Shown here: piece by piece, positions 7,456 through 17,700 of the stretch
Numbering within the stretch: the first letter of the stretch is position 1
Layout of the letters: each line of letters opens with the position of its first letter
DNA from: Chitinophagales bacterium
Lineage (GTDB): Bacteria; Bacteroidota; Bacteroidia; Chitinophagales; Chitinophagaceae
NCBI GenBank assembly: GCA_017303455.1
Contig: JAFLBM010000008.1
Coordinates: 1-40,587 of the forward strand
DNA: 40,587 nucleotides
Direction: 5' to 3'
Notes under the pieces: model-generated
What the model was told of the DNA's origin: nothing
Database searches by the model: none
What the model saw: the letters and a program-made list of their open reading frames with translations, nothing else
Translations under genes and position numbers: made by a program

Positions 7456-8703
7456 TCAGCTATTCTCTTCCCACACTTTTACCAGGTGCACCATCGTCTC
7501 CACTGCTTTGTTCATATCCTGTACGCTGATAAACTCCAGTTTGGAATGGATGGCCTGCTCCCCGGCGAACAAATTCGGGCAAGGCAATCCCATAAAAGAA
7601 AGACGGCTGCCGTCAGTACCGCCGCGGATGCTTTCCATCTTTAGCTGCAGCCCTGCTCTTTCGATCGCCTCTTTTGCATAGTTCACCACCTGGGGATGCA
7701 GATCAAGCACTTCCTTCATGTTGCGGTATTGTTCTGTCACTTTGAATTCAAAACTTGCTTTGGGATAGGTTCTTAACCGTTCTTCTATTTGTGTCCGCAG
7801 GTAATCTTCTTTCTTCTGCAAACCGGCGGTTTCAAAATCACGGATGATAAAATCGATCGTACATTTCTCGGCAATACCTTCCATTCTTACGGGATGAATG
7901 AATCCTCTTTTCCCATCGGTTGATTCGGGAGATAAACGATCCTTTGGTAAAGCGGCCAGTATTTCACCGGCGATCTTCATGGCATTGATCATTTTCCCTT
8001 TAGCATATCCCGGGTGCGAGATCACCCCATGAATGATCACTTGTACGCCATCTGCACTAAAGGTTTCATCTTCCAGTGCCCCCGCATCACCACTATCTAA
8101 TGTGTAGCCAAAATCAGCACCCAGCTTTTGCATATCCACTTTGGCGGTTCCCTGCCCCACTTCTTCATCGGGAGTGAACAATATTTTTATTTCCCCGTGT
8201 TTTATCTCCTTATGCTGCTGAAGAAAATTGGCCAGGTCCATGATCTCTGCCACACCGGCTTTATCATCAGAACCTAATAAGGTTGTTCCCGATGCCGTGA
8301 TGATATCATGCCCGAGCAGTTTCTGCAAATAGGGGTACTCTGTCATTCGTAATACTTGCGTGGTATCATCCGGTAATACGATATCATCTCCCTGGTAATT
8401 TTTATGCAGGATGGGTTTTACGTTGGTACCACTGCAATCAGGCGCTGTATCCACATGGGCACAGAAACAAATAACGGGTACTTTCTTATCCGTTGTTGCA
8501 GGAATAGTGGCATATACATAACCCCACTCATCCATATGTGCATCAGCCAGGCCGATTTGTTTTAGTTCCTCCGCTAACAAGCGGCTGAGGTCTTTCTGCT
8601 TTTCCGTAGTAGGATGTGAAGTGGAAAGAGGATCACTTTGCGTATCAATTTGCACATACCTGAGAAACCGCTCTGCTGCTGTAAACCTGTAATTGTCAAA
8701 CAT
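7456..8703 (-). CDS. pepT: Peptidase T (tripeptide aminopeptidase)
   Basis: A 415-residue M20-family zinc aminopeptidase that removes the N-terminal residue from tripeptides in the cytosol. Metal and catalytic motifs are visible: CAHVDTAPD (metal His and Asp), GSDDKAGVAEIM, TPDEEVGQG (catalytic and metal Glu) and TLDSGDAG. The inserted dimerisation domain includes HGVISHPGYAKGKMINAM. The C-terminal zinc region shows RGGTDGSRLSFMGLPCPN and the AIHSKLEFIS motif. Length matches known PepT proteins. The closely following OmpA-family gene on the same strand may be co-transcribed. Confidence 0.96.
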   Translation of the reverse strand: MFDNYRFTAAERFLRYVQIDTQSDPLSTSHPTTEKQKDLSRLLAEELKQIGLADAHMDEWGYVYATIPATTDKKVPVICFCAHVDTAPDCSGTNVKPILHKNYQGDDIVLPDDTTQVLRMTEYPYLQKLLGHDIITASGTTLLGSDDKAGVAEIMDLANFLQQHKEIKHGEIKILFTPDEEVGQGTAKVDMQKLGADFGYTLDSGDAGALEDETFSADGVQVIIHGVISHPGYAKGKMINAMKIAGEILAALPKDRLSPESTDGKRGFIHPVRMEGIAEKCTIDFIIRDFETAGLQKKEDYLRTQIEERLRTYPKASFEFKVTEQYRNMKEVLDLHPQVVNYAKEAIERAGLQLKMESIRGGTDGSRLSFMGLPCPNLFAGEQAIHSKLEFISVQDMNKAVETMVHLVKVWEENS

Positions 8704-8826
8704 AAATTCCTTTTTGGGGTATCGAATATACGACTTAAAAGGCAGCCGCTGCCTGACGGGCTTGTATTTAACCAGTAATTATCATACCTTTTAATGCAAC
8801 TATTATCTCAACCAAAAATTACTAAC

Positions 8827-9378
8827 ATGAAAAAATGGTTCATCGGCTCCCTTGTCGGGGCTATCGTCGTTTTCGCATGGCAGTTTCTTTCCTGGACTGT
8901 TCTGGGTATTCATGATGGCCAGGCAAAGTACACGGAATCGCAGGATGCACTTCTTACTACCATCTCCTCCACATTGAAAGAAGACGGAGTGTATATGCTG
9001 CCAACGGTACCCCCGGGCTCATCCATGAGTGCCGGCGAAGAATTAGGTAAGAAAATGGATGGAAAACCCTGGGCAATGGTAACCTACATGAGTGCTTACA
9101 AAAACGATATGGTAAGGCCCATGATCCGCGGTTTCCTGATCGACCTGTTCCTGGTGTTTACATTGATCTATGTGCTTACACGGGGAGGAACACCCACTTC
9201 GATAAGAATACTGGCCGGATCAGTAGCCGTTGGTTTATTTAGCTGGCTGGTGGGGCCTTATATGATGCACAATTGGTTTCAAACCCCGATGGAAGCTGTA
9301 ACCGGGCATTTGATCGACTCTTTAGTAGCCTGGGGAATTACCGGCATCTGGCTGGGCTGGTGGCTTAACAGGAAATAA
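8827..9378 (+). CDS. Membrane protein of unknown function
   Basis: A 183-residue protein with an N-terminal hydrophobic segment (MKKWFIGSLVGAIVVFAWQF), a soluble stretch of about 75 residues that includes YMLPTVPPGSSMSAGEELGKKM, and three further membrane segments (about 100-120, 130-145, 160-180) ending in GIWLGWWLNRK. I do not recognise the family with certainty; similar proteins are found in Bacteroidota without known function. Start at 8827 (MKKWF) fits the signal-anchor better than 8794. It is divergent from pepT and followed by a strong bidirectional terminator. Confidence 0.75.
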   Translation: MKKWFIGSLVGAIVVFAWQFLSWTVLGIHDGQAKYTESQDALLTTISSTLKEDGVYMLPTVPPGSSMSAGEELGKKMDGKPWAMVTYMSAYKNDMVRPMIRGFLIDLFLVFTLIYVLTRGGTPTSIRILAGSVAVGLFSWLVGPYMMHNWFQTPMEAVTGHLIDSLVAWGITGIWLGWWLNRK

Positions 9379-9404
9379 CAACTGCAGTAGTCAATTGGCA
9401 AATA

Positions 9405-9445
9405 AAAAGGTTCAGCATTATATCTGATATACTGCTGAACCTTTT
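9405..9445. terminator. Strong bidirectional terminator between convergent genes
   Basis: A 13-base perfect stem (AAAAGGTTCAGCA paired with TGCTGAACCTTTT) with an A-run on one side and a T-run on the other. The 15-base loop itself contains a palindrome, TATAT-CTG-ATATA. It sits between the convergent membrane-protein and FKBP genes and can terminate both. Confidence 0.85.
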
Positions 9446-9485
9446 GCTTATTGAGAATTGTCAATTGCTGATTGCCTGTTGCTTC

Positions 9486-9941
9486 TTATGGCATAATGAT
9501 CAATGGGCTTCCGCCGACGATCTCTACCAATTCGATATCAAATACCAGGTCCTGGCCTGCCAGCGGATGATTGGCATCCAGCATCACCACTTCTTCTTTA
9601 ATTTCTGTTACCACTACCTGGAACTGCTGACCGGCACCATTGTTCATCATCAGCGGCATCCCCACTTCCAGCTCCATATCTTCCGGGAATTTATCTTTGG
9701 GAAATTCTACCAGCATCTCCGGGTTGCGGGGGCCATAGGCTTCATCAAAAGGAATATTCACGGTTTTTTTTTCTCCCACATTCATACCGGTAACGCCATC
9801 ATCAAAGCCTTTGATCACCATACCACTGCCCACCTCAAACTCCAGCGGTGCCCTGCCTTCAGAAGAATCGAATGTTTCACCGTTGGTGAGTTTGCCGTGA
9901 TAATGCACTTTTACTTTATCACCAGTTTTTACCTGTGCCAT
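9486..9941 (-). CDS. FKBP-type peptidyl-prolyl isomerase, SlyD-like
   Basis: A 151-residue cytoplasmic FKBP that catalyses prolyl cis-trans isomerisation and acts as a folding chaperone. The start MAQVKTGDKVKVHYHGKLTNGETFDSS is typical, with EFEVGSGMVIKGFDDGV forming the FKBP pocket edge. The stretch IPFDEAYGPRNPEMLVEFP through AGQQFQVVVTEI matches the inserted chaperone (IF) domain of SlyD-like proteins, and DANHPLAGQDLVFDIELVEI closes the FKBP fold. The His/Cys-rich metal tail of E. coli SlyD is absent. Start 9941 is preferred over 9947 and 10004, whose extra residues are atypical. Confidence 0.93.
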   Translation of the reverse strand: MAQVKTGDKVKVHYHGKLTNGETFDSSEGRAPLEFEVGSGMVIKGFDDGVTGMNVGEKKTVNIPFDEAYGPRNPEMLVEFPKDKFPEDMELEVGMPLMMNNGAGQQFQVVVTEIKEEVVMLDANHPLAGQDLVFDIELVEIVGGSPLIIMP

Positions 9942-10073
9942 TGTCATTTTTTTAATTATTGAATAAAAACAGGTCTGCAAGGTAGGCCAAAATGCCCAAT
10001 GCAACCGTTCAAATATTGATCCCGGTCTGTATTATTATTTTACAGTATTTTAATTGTCATAAATCACTACAAG

Positions 10074-11339
10074 ATGAAAGTATCGCTAATAATTGCCTGC
10101 CTGCTGCTGGTAACCCTGATTTTTGGTCAGCCCGCTAATCAACCGGCTGAGAAAAAGATACTGGCGGGGGCCGAAAGAGTGAATGTATACCTGCCGCTTA
10201 TCAAAGGAAGGACGGTGGGTATTTTTGCCAACCAGACCTCGATGGTAGGGAATACCCACCTCGTTGACACATTACGCAGCCTGGGTATTGATATTAAAGT
10301 AATCTTCGGACCCGAACATGGTTTCCGGGGCACGGCAGATGCCGGTGAAAAAGTGGGCAATTATACCGATGAAAAAACAGGCATTCCTGTTGTATCCCTG
10401 TATGGTGGTAAAAGAAGACCTTCTGCTGAAGATGTGAAAGGAGTTGACATCCTGGTTTTTGATATCCAGGATGTGGGTGTTCGTTTTTACACTTTCATTT
10501 CTTCGCTGGAAGAGTTTATGGAAGCTGCTTTTGAATTGGGTAAACCCCTGATGATACTGGACCGGCCCAATCCGAACGGGCATTATGTAGATGGTCCTGT
10601 GCTGGATAAAAAGTACAGGTCGTTTGTAGGCATGCAGCCCGTGCCCATTGTGTATGGTATGACGGTTGCCGAGTATGCAAGAATGATCGCCGGGGAAAAA
10701 TGGCTGAGTGAAAAAGCAAATGCCAAACATGATTATTATCTCACTGCAGAAAATTCGGTTGATACGCCTTTTCATTTCCAGGTGATCAAGTGTGCCAACT
10801 ACACCCATAAAAGCAAATATGTGTTGCCGGTCAGGCCATCACCCAATCTTCCGAATATTCAATCCATCTACTTATATCCATCCACCTGTTTCTTTGAAGG
10901 AACGGTGTTGAGTGAAGGAAGAGGAACCCATAAACAATTCCAGGTATTTGGCCATCCTTCGTTACCAAAGAATTTATATTCTTTTACTCCCAATCCAAAT
11001 GAAGGGGCAAAGAGTTCTAAATTATACGGCCAGGTTTGTTATGGCTGGGATTTGAGCGGTACACCGGATGAGGTACTGAAAAGAGTGGATAACAAAATAC
11101 AATTGAAATGGCTGATGGAAGCTTACAGGTTGTTCCCTCAAAAAGATAGTTTTTTTATCATACCTAAATCAGGAAAGATGGAACAATCCTTCTTCAATAA
11201 ACTGGCCGGCAATAACGATCTCTGGCAACAAATAAAAGCCGGTACTACTGAAGAAGATATCCGCAAAACCTGGGAGCCTGCATTAGGTGAATTCAAAAAA
11301 ATAAGAAAGAAATATTTATTGTACGATGATTTTGAATGA
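10074..11339 (+). CDS. namZ: Exo-beta-N-acetylmuramidase NamZ (DUF1343)
   Basis: A 421-residue exported protein of the DUF1343/NamZ family (glycoside hydrolase GH171), which releases N-acetylmuramic acid from the non-reducing end of peptidoglycan fragments in cell-wall recycling. Residues 1-18 are a signal peptide (ends LIFGQ), so it acts in the periplasm. Family motifs are RTVGIFANQTS, VIFGPEHGFRGTADAGE, FDIQDVGVRFYTFISSL, ILDRPNPNGHYVDGPVLD and FFEGTVLSEGRGTHKQFQVFG. Length is normal. It is convergent with the first TPR kinase gene: the two stop codons abut as TGATCA. Confidence 0.94.
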   Translation: MKVSLIIACLLLVTLIFGQPANQPAEKKILAGAERVNVYLPLIKGRTVGIFANQTSMVGNTHLVDTLRSLGIDIKVIFGPEHGFRGTADAGEKVGNYTDEKTGIPVVSLYGGKRRPSAEDVKGVDILVFDIQDVGVRFYTFISSLEEFMEAAFELGKPLMILDRPNPNGHYVDGPVLDKKYRSFVGMQPVPIVYGMTVAEYARMIAGEKWLSEKANAKHDYYLTAENSVDTPFHFQVIKCANYTHKSKYVLPVRPSPNLPNIQSIYLYPSTCFFEGTVLSEGRGTHKQFQVFGHPSLPKNLYSFTPNPNEGAKSSKLYGQVCYGWDLSGTPDEVLKRVDNKIQLKWLMEAYRLFPQKDSFFIIPKSGKMEQSFFNKLAGNNDLWQQIKAGTTEEDIRKTWEPALGEFKKIRKKYLLYDDFE

Positions 11340-13271
11340 TCAGCTGTCTAATTCAATATGTACAGATGTTCCTTTACCGGGAGCAGACTGAACATCCAGT
11401 TTACCTTTTAAAAATTCCACCCGGCTCTGGATATTGCTCCAGCCTATGCCACGGCTTTTGTCCAGCATGGAGGAATCAAACCCTTTGCCGTCGTCTTCCA
11501 CGGTAATATTGATGGCTCCGTTGGTTTTACTGACCTGGACAATAGCTGTCCGTGCACCCGCATGTTTCATCACATTATTGATAAGCTCCTGTATGATCCT
11601 GTAAATAGTAATAGCTGTTGTCTGATCAACATTGGCATTTTCCATACTGATAGATTGGTATCTTACCTCCAGTGCGCCTGATTGCTGGGTATCACTACAA
11701 AGATCTTTCAGTGCAGTATCGAGGCCAAATTTCACGAGGGCTTCCGGCATCATATTATGCGCCACCCGGCGCATTTCTTTAATGGAACTGTCCAGCATAT
11801 CCATGCTGCGTTCAAATGCCTGTGCGTTGTCAGGCGTCATGATCAGGTTTCCTTTCATAGTGTTTAATGAGTATTTAATGCCCGACAACATACCTCCCAA
11901 TCCGTCATGAAGATCTTTTGCAAGGCGGGTTCGTTCCTTTTCTTCTCCTTTCAATACAGCTTCAGTAGCAGCTAATTGCTTTTCCGTCTCCAGCTCAACG
12001 ATCCGCTGTTGCTGCAGTTTTCGTTTGTGCCGGTAATTCCGGTACGACAGCAGGGCTATGATCAATAGTGCGGCGGCACCGCCGATCAGGATATAATTCA
12101 ATGTACTTTTTCGTTGTATCTCTGCCTTTTGCAGTTTGATCTGGGTATCTTTTTTTTGGGTCTCATACTGCACCCTTAACTGGGCATCTTTTTGTGCCAC
12201 CGATTCAGTAAATATTTTTTCTGTTATTTTCCTGCTTTCATCCCCATACTTAAACGCATTATCGAAATCATTGACGGCAAAAGCAATGGCTGATAAAGTG
12301 CTAAGTACCTCCGCTTTTCCTTCCAGGAAATTCTCCTCCTCTGCTATCTTCAATGCTTTTTGTGCATGATCAGCAGCAATGGTGAAATCTTTTTTGTACA
12401 AATAATAAATTGACAAGCCCTGGTTGGATGCCATAATACCATAATTATTCCCGGTTTCGGCGTGCAATGCCAGTGCCTTTTGTGCATATACCAGGATATC
12501 AACTGTTCTTTTTTCTTTTAGCGCAATATCAGTCAGGCCTTCATAGCACATGGCTTCCACACTTTTATTACCGGTCTCTTGTGCAAGAGCTATAGCTTCC
12601 GCATAATTCTTTTTGGCCTCAGGGAAATTTTTTATTTCTGCATAACAATTAGCAAGATTTGTTAAAGATGAAACCAGGGATCCTTTATTCTCCATCTTAC
12701 GGCCCAGCTCAACCGATTTTATACCATACCCTATTGCTTTGTCGTATTGCTTCAGCATCAGGTAAGTGCCTTGCAGGCCGCCATAGAGATTGGCTTCTAT
12801 ATTACTATACCCCTTCCCTTCCAGCATATTTACCGCCTGTAATGTATATTCCAGTCCTTTCTCATACTCCGACTTGTATTTATAAGCTTCCCCGATATTG
12901 AAAAGAGAAACGCCAATATTAAATGTATCTTTTTTCTTTCTTGCCAGTTCAAGCACAACTTCGCTATAATACAACATTGAATCATACTCCGACTGGTAAG
13001 CACTGATATAAGCCAGGTACCTGTTATATTTAAATATCCCGGTTTCAAAATTCAGCTTCCGGCTCAGGTCGCCGGCCTGCCTAACATATTGCCTGGCCTT
13101 TTCCGGTTCAGAGGTTTCATACTGGTCCGACAATGCATATAGCAAGTGGACTTTGTTCGTATCTTCTTTTGCCAACGGCAGGAGGCGCATTAAACTGTCT
13201 TTGTTCAATAACTGTGTATGCACTGACAGCACATTAAATAATATAGTTGCTATAATCAGTAATATTCTCAT
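11340..13271 (-). CDS. TPR-containing sensor histidine kinase (HK1), no adjacent regulator
   Basis: A 643-residue sensor kinase. A signal peptide (residues 1-20) is followed by a periplasmic array of tetratricopeptide repeats (about 30-340), a coiled coil, one membrane helix (about 390-412, TLNYILIGGAAALLIIALL), a second coiled coil, and a HisKA_3 domain with phospho-acceptor His455 in KDLHDGLGGMLSGIKYSL. The HATPase domain shows QELINNVMKHAGA (N box) and VEDDGKGFDSS (G1). Start 13271 is chosen because it opens the signal peptide. No response regulator follows, unlike its paralogues. Its kinase half is very close to that of the kinase at 29.7-31.7 kb, suggesting a shared regulator. Divergent from the GxW protein gene at 13438. 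Confidence 0.92.
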   Translation of the reverse strand: MRILLIIATILFNVLSVHTQLLNKDSLMRLLPLAKEDTNKVHLLYALSDQYETSEPEKARQYVRQAGDLSRKLNFETGIFKYNRYLAYISAYQSEYDSMLYYSEVVLELARKKKDTFNIGVSLFNIGEAYKYKSEYEKGLEYTLQAVNMLEGKGYSNIEANLYGGLQGTYLMLKQYDKAIGYGIKSVELGRKMENKGSLVSSLTNLANCYAEIKNFPEAKKNYAEAIALAQETGNKSVEAMCYEGLTDIALKEKRTVDILVYAQKALALHAETGNNYGIMASNQGLSIYYLYKKDFTIAADHAQKALKIAEEENFLEGKAEVLSTLSAIAFAVNDFDNAFKYGDESRKITEKIFTESVAQKDAQLRVQYETQKKDTQIKLQKAEIQRKSTLNYILIGGAAALLIIALLSYRNYRHKRKLQQQRIVELETEKQLAATEAVLKGEEKERTRLAKDLHDGLGGMLSGIKYSLNTMKGNLIMTPDNAQAFERSMDMLDSSIKEMRRVAHNMMPEALVKFGLDTALKDLCSDTQQSGALEVRYQSISMENANVDQTTAITIYRIIQELINNVMKHAGARTAIVQVSKTNGAINITVEDDGKGFDSSMLDKSRGIGWSNIQSRVEFLKGKLDVQSAPGKGTSVHIELDS

Positions 13272-13331
13272 GCCAGTAAAGTAAAACATTATCCCCAGTG
13301 TACAAATAAAGCACAATGCAACCCTGATCTC

Positions 13332-13352
13332 CTCCCCCTTTTCCATGATTTT
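13332..13352. promoter_or_regulatory. Upstream satellite site, copy 1
   Basis: A 21-base sequence starting CTCCCCCTTTTCCATGAT, identical to one at 31713-31733. In both places it begins exactly 37 bases before the 18-bp palindrome of the promoter module. It lies between the HK1 gene and a divergent exported-protein gene, and may be a second regulator-binding site. Confidence 0.6.
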
Positions 13353-13368
13353 TTTGCCTGGTAAGAAT

Positions 13369-13417
13369 ATCCTGTTTTTACAGGATAGTTTCCGCTTTAC
13401 TGATTATCCATCTTTAC
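13369..13417 (+). promoter_or_regulatory. Operator-promoter module (a) of the exported-protein regulon
   Basis: Perfect 18-bp palindrome ATCCTGTTTTTACAGGAT (13369-13386), 22 bases, then -7 element CATCTTTAC (13409-13417). The ATG of the downstream gene is at 13438. This is the most symmetrical copy of the module and defines its 6-6-6 architecture. Confidence 0.7.
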
Positions 13418-13437
13418 GGCAAATAAAAAAATCAGTT

Positions 13438-14685
13438 ATGAAAAAAATTATGGCTGTTTCCCTGTTGATGACATTGATCACAACTATTAACGCACAATCT
13501 GGCCGCATCCGCATTTCCTTTGCCGGGTTTGACTGCTACCGGGAAACCTGGGACGATATTTTACACATGGATGGTAAAGGTGATGAGGTGTTTTTTACCT
13601 TCAACTTTACGCTGGCTGACAGAAACGGAAATTCAAAACTGAGCTATGAAAAAAGAACTTCCGTTTATGGTGATGCCACCGGTTCTTTTTCCAACAGGAT
13701 CAGCGCCGGCTCATGGGTGGATGCCTTTGGTAATAACAGGGGTGGTATCAAAGCAGGCGATACCTATCGTTGTAATGATATCATTGGCGAATATGATATG
13801 GCAGATGGAGATATCCTTACTGTTATACCTACCGGTTGGGAACATGATCCTATTTCCGACAATTCGCTTTCATTTAGCTCTACTATGCGTGGATTGTATA
13901 ACAGTATCAATCAAAAAGTAGCTCCCATCATGATTGGCTTCAATATACTCACCGGCAACCTGGGTGGTGTTGTTTTCAATGCAGCAAGCCTTGGCCTCTC
14001 CAAAACAAGAGCGGGTGGCGAACAGGGAGAATTGGGAAGAGCTGGTACAAGGCCAATTGGTATGGAAAAATATGGCGACTTCACACCCAAACTGGTTGTG
14101 CTGAATACACCCAACCTGGCTACTATTTGTAATAGTGATATGGGCTTTGGCAGGGGAGTTATAAGTGTTAACTATGATGAAGTGGCCGTTGGCAACAGCC
14201 GTGACCATGGAAATTACTCCCTACTTTTAAAAGTGGAGTTTTTCCCCAACCCCACTACACAACAACCCGCAGCATCGAATACCTCAGGATCAAATCCTCC
14301 CGCTAACAGTAATACGAAATCTCCCGGTGGCTTTAAAAAAATGCCCCCGGTGCCTGCCGCAAGTGGCATTACCGGTACCTGGAAAGGCACTTATGGTAAT
14401 GGACAGAACAACAGCCCAAGCTTCTATTCATTCAGGCTGAATGCTGATGGCACTATGCAGTTATTAGATGCGAATAATGCTGTTATTGCTAACGGCAGCT
14501 ATACATTCATTAACAACCAGCTTAGTGGTACGTATAAGTACAATAACGGAGGCCAGTTCTCCGTAGCCGCCACTTTAAATGCAGGTTCATTAAATGGTAC
14601 CTGGGGTAGCGGTGGCAATGCAAGCGGAGGCGGGAAATGGGTAATGAGTAAAGCAGGAGTATCTCCTACCGGAAATATCCGGTAA
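13438..14685 (+). CDS. Exported protein with C-terminal lipocalin-like GxW domain
   Basis: A 415-residue Sec-exported protein (signal peptide 1-20, ends TTINAQS). The N-terminal part (about 21-265) is unfamiliar: it opens RIRISFAGFDCYRETWDD and contains acidic, glycine-rich stretches such as DMADGDILTVIPTGWEHDP. A low-complexity Pro/Asn/Ser/Thr linker (about 268-305) leads to a beta-barrel-like domain starting GITGTWKGTYGNG at residue 310, with repeated short strands (YSFRLNADGTMQLLD, NNQLSGTYKYNNGG, SLNGTWGSGG). The same GxW start occurs in several other exported proteins here. Start 13438 fits the signal peptide. It has its own operator module and is followed by a strong terminator. Function unknown; binding or surface role inferred. 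Confidence 0.75.
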   Translation: MKKIMAVSLLMTLITTINAQSGRIRISFAGFDCYRETWDDILHMDGKGDEVFFTFNFTLADRNGNSKLSYEKRTSVYGDATGSFSNRISAGSWVDAFGNNRGGIKAGDTYRCNDIIGEYDMADGDILTVIPTGWEHDPISDNSLSFSSTMRGLYNSINQKVAPIMIGFNILTGNLGGVVFNAASLGLSKTRAGGEQGELGRAGTRPIGMEKYGDFTPKLVVLNTPNLATICNSDMGFGRGVISVNYDEVAVGNSRDHGNYSLLLKVEFFPNPTTQQPAASNTSGSNPPANSNTKSPGGFKKMPPVPAASGITGTWKGTYGNGQNNSPSFYSFRLNADGTMQLLDANNAVIANGSYTFINNQLSGTYKYNNGGQFSVAATLNAGSLNGTWGSGGNASGGGKWVMSKAGVSPTGNIR

Positions 14686-14702
14686 CTTGATGTATAATCT
14701 TT

Positions 14703-14734
14703 AAAAAACTCCGGGGAGTATCCCGGAGTTTTTT
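14703..14734. terminator. Rho-independent terminator
   Basis: AAAAAACTCCGGG (14703-14715) pairs with CCCGGAGTTTTTT (14722-14734) around a six-base loop. It closes the GxW-protein gene before the propeller kinase gene begins, so the kinase needs its own promoter. Confidence 0.9.
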
Positions 14735-14786
14735 GCTGCTAAAACATTTGTCGTTGAAAAAAGTGAATAACGCTTTACATTTAAGT

Positions 14787-17700
14787 ATGCGTTGGTCTTT
14801 TGCATTCCTGTTTCTTATTTTGTGTTTCACAGGCAAAACACAATCTTCGTCGTTTACTTTTACCAATTATACCATTGCAAACGGGCTCGCCGATAATGCG
14901 GTCAATTGCATAACCCAGGATTTCCGTGGCTTTATCTGGGTTGGCACCCGGGAAGGCCTAAGCCGCTATGATGGCACCAGTTTTAAGAATTTTTTTACCC
15001 GAAAAAATGACAGTACAGCGCTACCCGGAAATACAATCGGGTCGCTGATTGAATATAAACCGGGCTACCTGTTAATGACCTGCGCCAGCCAGGTGGTTTC
15101 GATGAATACGATGACCGGTGAATTTCATCAACTCTGGCAATTCAGGAATAAAGTCATTTATTTCATCCGGCCGTTGGGAAACCAGTCTTTTACAGTTAAC
15201 CGGATTGACAGCAGTTTTGTCATTAACGCACAATTACAGATAACGGATACGATTGTTCCGCCCTTCTCGACAAAAGGAGGTGTTCCCCGGATAGTTTCGC
15301 TGAATAACAATAACTGGCTGGTCGGAACTCCCTGGCAATACTTTATTTACAATACTGACAGTAAAAAATATACACTTTTCCTGGGCGAAAAGGATATGCC
15401 GGATCGTGAAAAAATGCTTGAGTTCCAGTATTACGATGAAAAGAAAGGTCATCTCTATTTCTCCAATTATTTTGAGGGATTATACCGTTATTCTGCTACC
15501 GGTGTTCTCTTGCAGCATTGGAAAGCTGGTCATGGCCTTGCAGATATAGAAGATGGAAATATTGCTTTTGTTCTCCGAAAAAGCGACAGCACTTTCTGGG
15601 TCGGGGCAGCAGAAGGCGGTGGCTTAAGTATCTTAAATACCCGTACCAACCTGTTTACCCGTGTTAAGAGCGACGACAATTATTCCTCACTTGTTTCAAA
15701 TTCGCTGACTTTTAATTTTACTGACCGTGATAAGAATGAATGGATTGGTTCAACCAACGGAATCAGTAAACTGAATATCTCCACTTCCGGTATTAAAAGC
15801 TGGAGAAATGAGTTTCGTGAACTGGTTAAAAACAATACCCTTTTAGGTATCACGAAAGGAAAAGATCAGCATATATATACCCCGGTGTTTAACTCCAATA
15901 TTGTCTACAGGATCAACAACCGGAATGACCGGGTTTCCCTTCTCAACAGGGCTAAAATGCCTGCAAACTGGTGTATGAACCCGTTCGGGAATGATCTTGT
16001 CTTCTCGGGAGGCACAGCTGTCACAAAATTTAACCCGCTTACGGGTCAGTACACCAAGACCGATTTTTTAAAGAAGTATTTCCCGCTTTCCGATATTATT
16101 ATCCTGGCCTTCAAACACAGTAATGGCGATGAATGGTACAGCGGCAATAATGGCGGTGGCTTTATAAGAATAACCAAGGAGGGCTCTGTTTATCAATACA
16201 AAAAGGATGGTCCCCGGGGAAACTTTTCGGTGAGCTATTATTCTGTACATGCGGAAGACAAAAAAGGAGATCTCTGGTTTGGTGTCAATAAATCGTCGCG
16301 GCTGCTGCACTGGAATAAAGAAGCAGATTATTTTACTGAAGTGGCTTTTGACACAGTGAAAGGTCTTAATGAAACTAACCTCGCTGGTATTACAGACCTC
16401 TTAATAGATAATGACAACAATATATGGATCGCATTTGACGGTACCGGTGTTGGCCGGTATAACCCGGTCAACAGAACTGCAACTCATTATACTATTCAAA
16501 ATGGCTTACCTACCAATTATGTGTATGCGTTAAGATTCGATAAGCATAACCGCCTATGGATTGGCACACTTAAAGGATTGAGTTGTTTACTGGTGAACGA
16601 AAATAAATTCATCAACTTCTCAAAAGAAGACGGGCTGCCCGCCGATTATTTCTCCGAACGCTGTATTTATTACGACAGCAGCGCCAATCATCTCTGGATA
16701 GGCTCCAGAACAACACTGATGCGGTTCAACCCGGATCTTTTACTGAGGAATACCCGGAAAACAATTCCGATCTACCTTGATGAAGTGATGGTGAATGGCC
16801 GGCAATATTACACTGACAGCTCCGGGAAAACCAGTTTTTCACCATCAGGAAACAACCTGCAGTTTCGTTTTATAGGACTGGATATTAACAGCGGAAATGA
16901 TATTGAATACAGTTACCGGCTGACAGGTGCTGATCAGGATTGGATCTATAACAGCAATATCACTACAGCCTCCTATGCAAACCTTGCTCCCGGCAAGTAT
17001 GCATTTACGGTAAGGGCAAGGCATAAAGGCGATAATGAATGGAGTATGATGCAAACTCCTTTCGCATTTAGCATTCAAACACCGTGGACAAAAACCTGGT
17101 GGTGGAAGTTTCTGCTGGTCACCGTGGCTGCCGCAGTTGTATGGTTCATTATCAGGTCTTATTACCTGCGAAAACTGGAGCACCAGAAAGCTGTTCTTGA
17201 AAAAAAACAGGCCATTGAAAAAGAACGGACCCGTATTGCTACGGATATGCATGATGATTTCGGGGCGTCTCTCTCCCGCATAAAATTCCTGAGTGAAAAA
17301 ATACAGTTGCAAAAAAATGAAGACCTGAAAATGAACGAAGACCTTGGTAAAATATCTGCTTATAGCGATGAAATGGCAGAGAAAATGGGAGAAATCGTAT
17401 GGGCCCTGAACCAGCGGTATGACTCTTCCGGCGATTTGGTCAGCTTTTGCCGTTCCTATGCATCCGAATACCTGGAAGATAAGAATATCAAACTCAGTTT
17501 CTCTTCCAACATGGTTAAAGACATAAAGATCAATGGGGAGATACGCCGCAATATATTTTTGGTGATGAAAGAAGCCCTGCATAATGTAGTAAAGCATGCA
17601 CATGCAACAGCCGTAAGTATCACTATTGACTGCGACAAGGAATTGAAAGTTAGAATCCGGGATAATGGCAGGGGCTTTGACCCGCAGGCAGTACGGCCTT

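Noticed and set aside
9444..9962. Plus-strand open frame of 172 codons
   Set aside because: It lies opposite the FKBP gene and is rich in His/Phe, typical of an antisense shadow.
10272..10808. Minus-strand open frame of 178 codons inside namZ
   Set aside because: Antisense to conserved NamZ motifs, with no recognisable features.
13346..13352. Minus-strand -7 box for HK1 at the mirror position of module (a)
   Set aside because: The sequence 22 bases from the left edge reads CATGGAAA on the minus strand, which does not fit the -7 pattern; the same is true at HK2.
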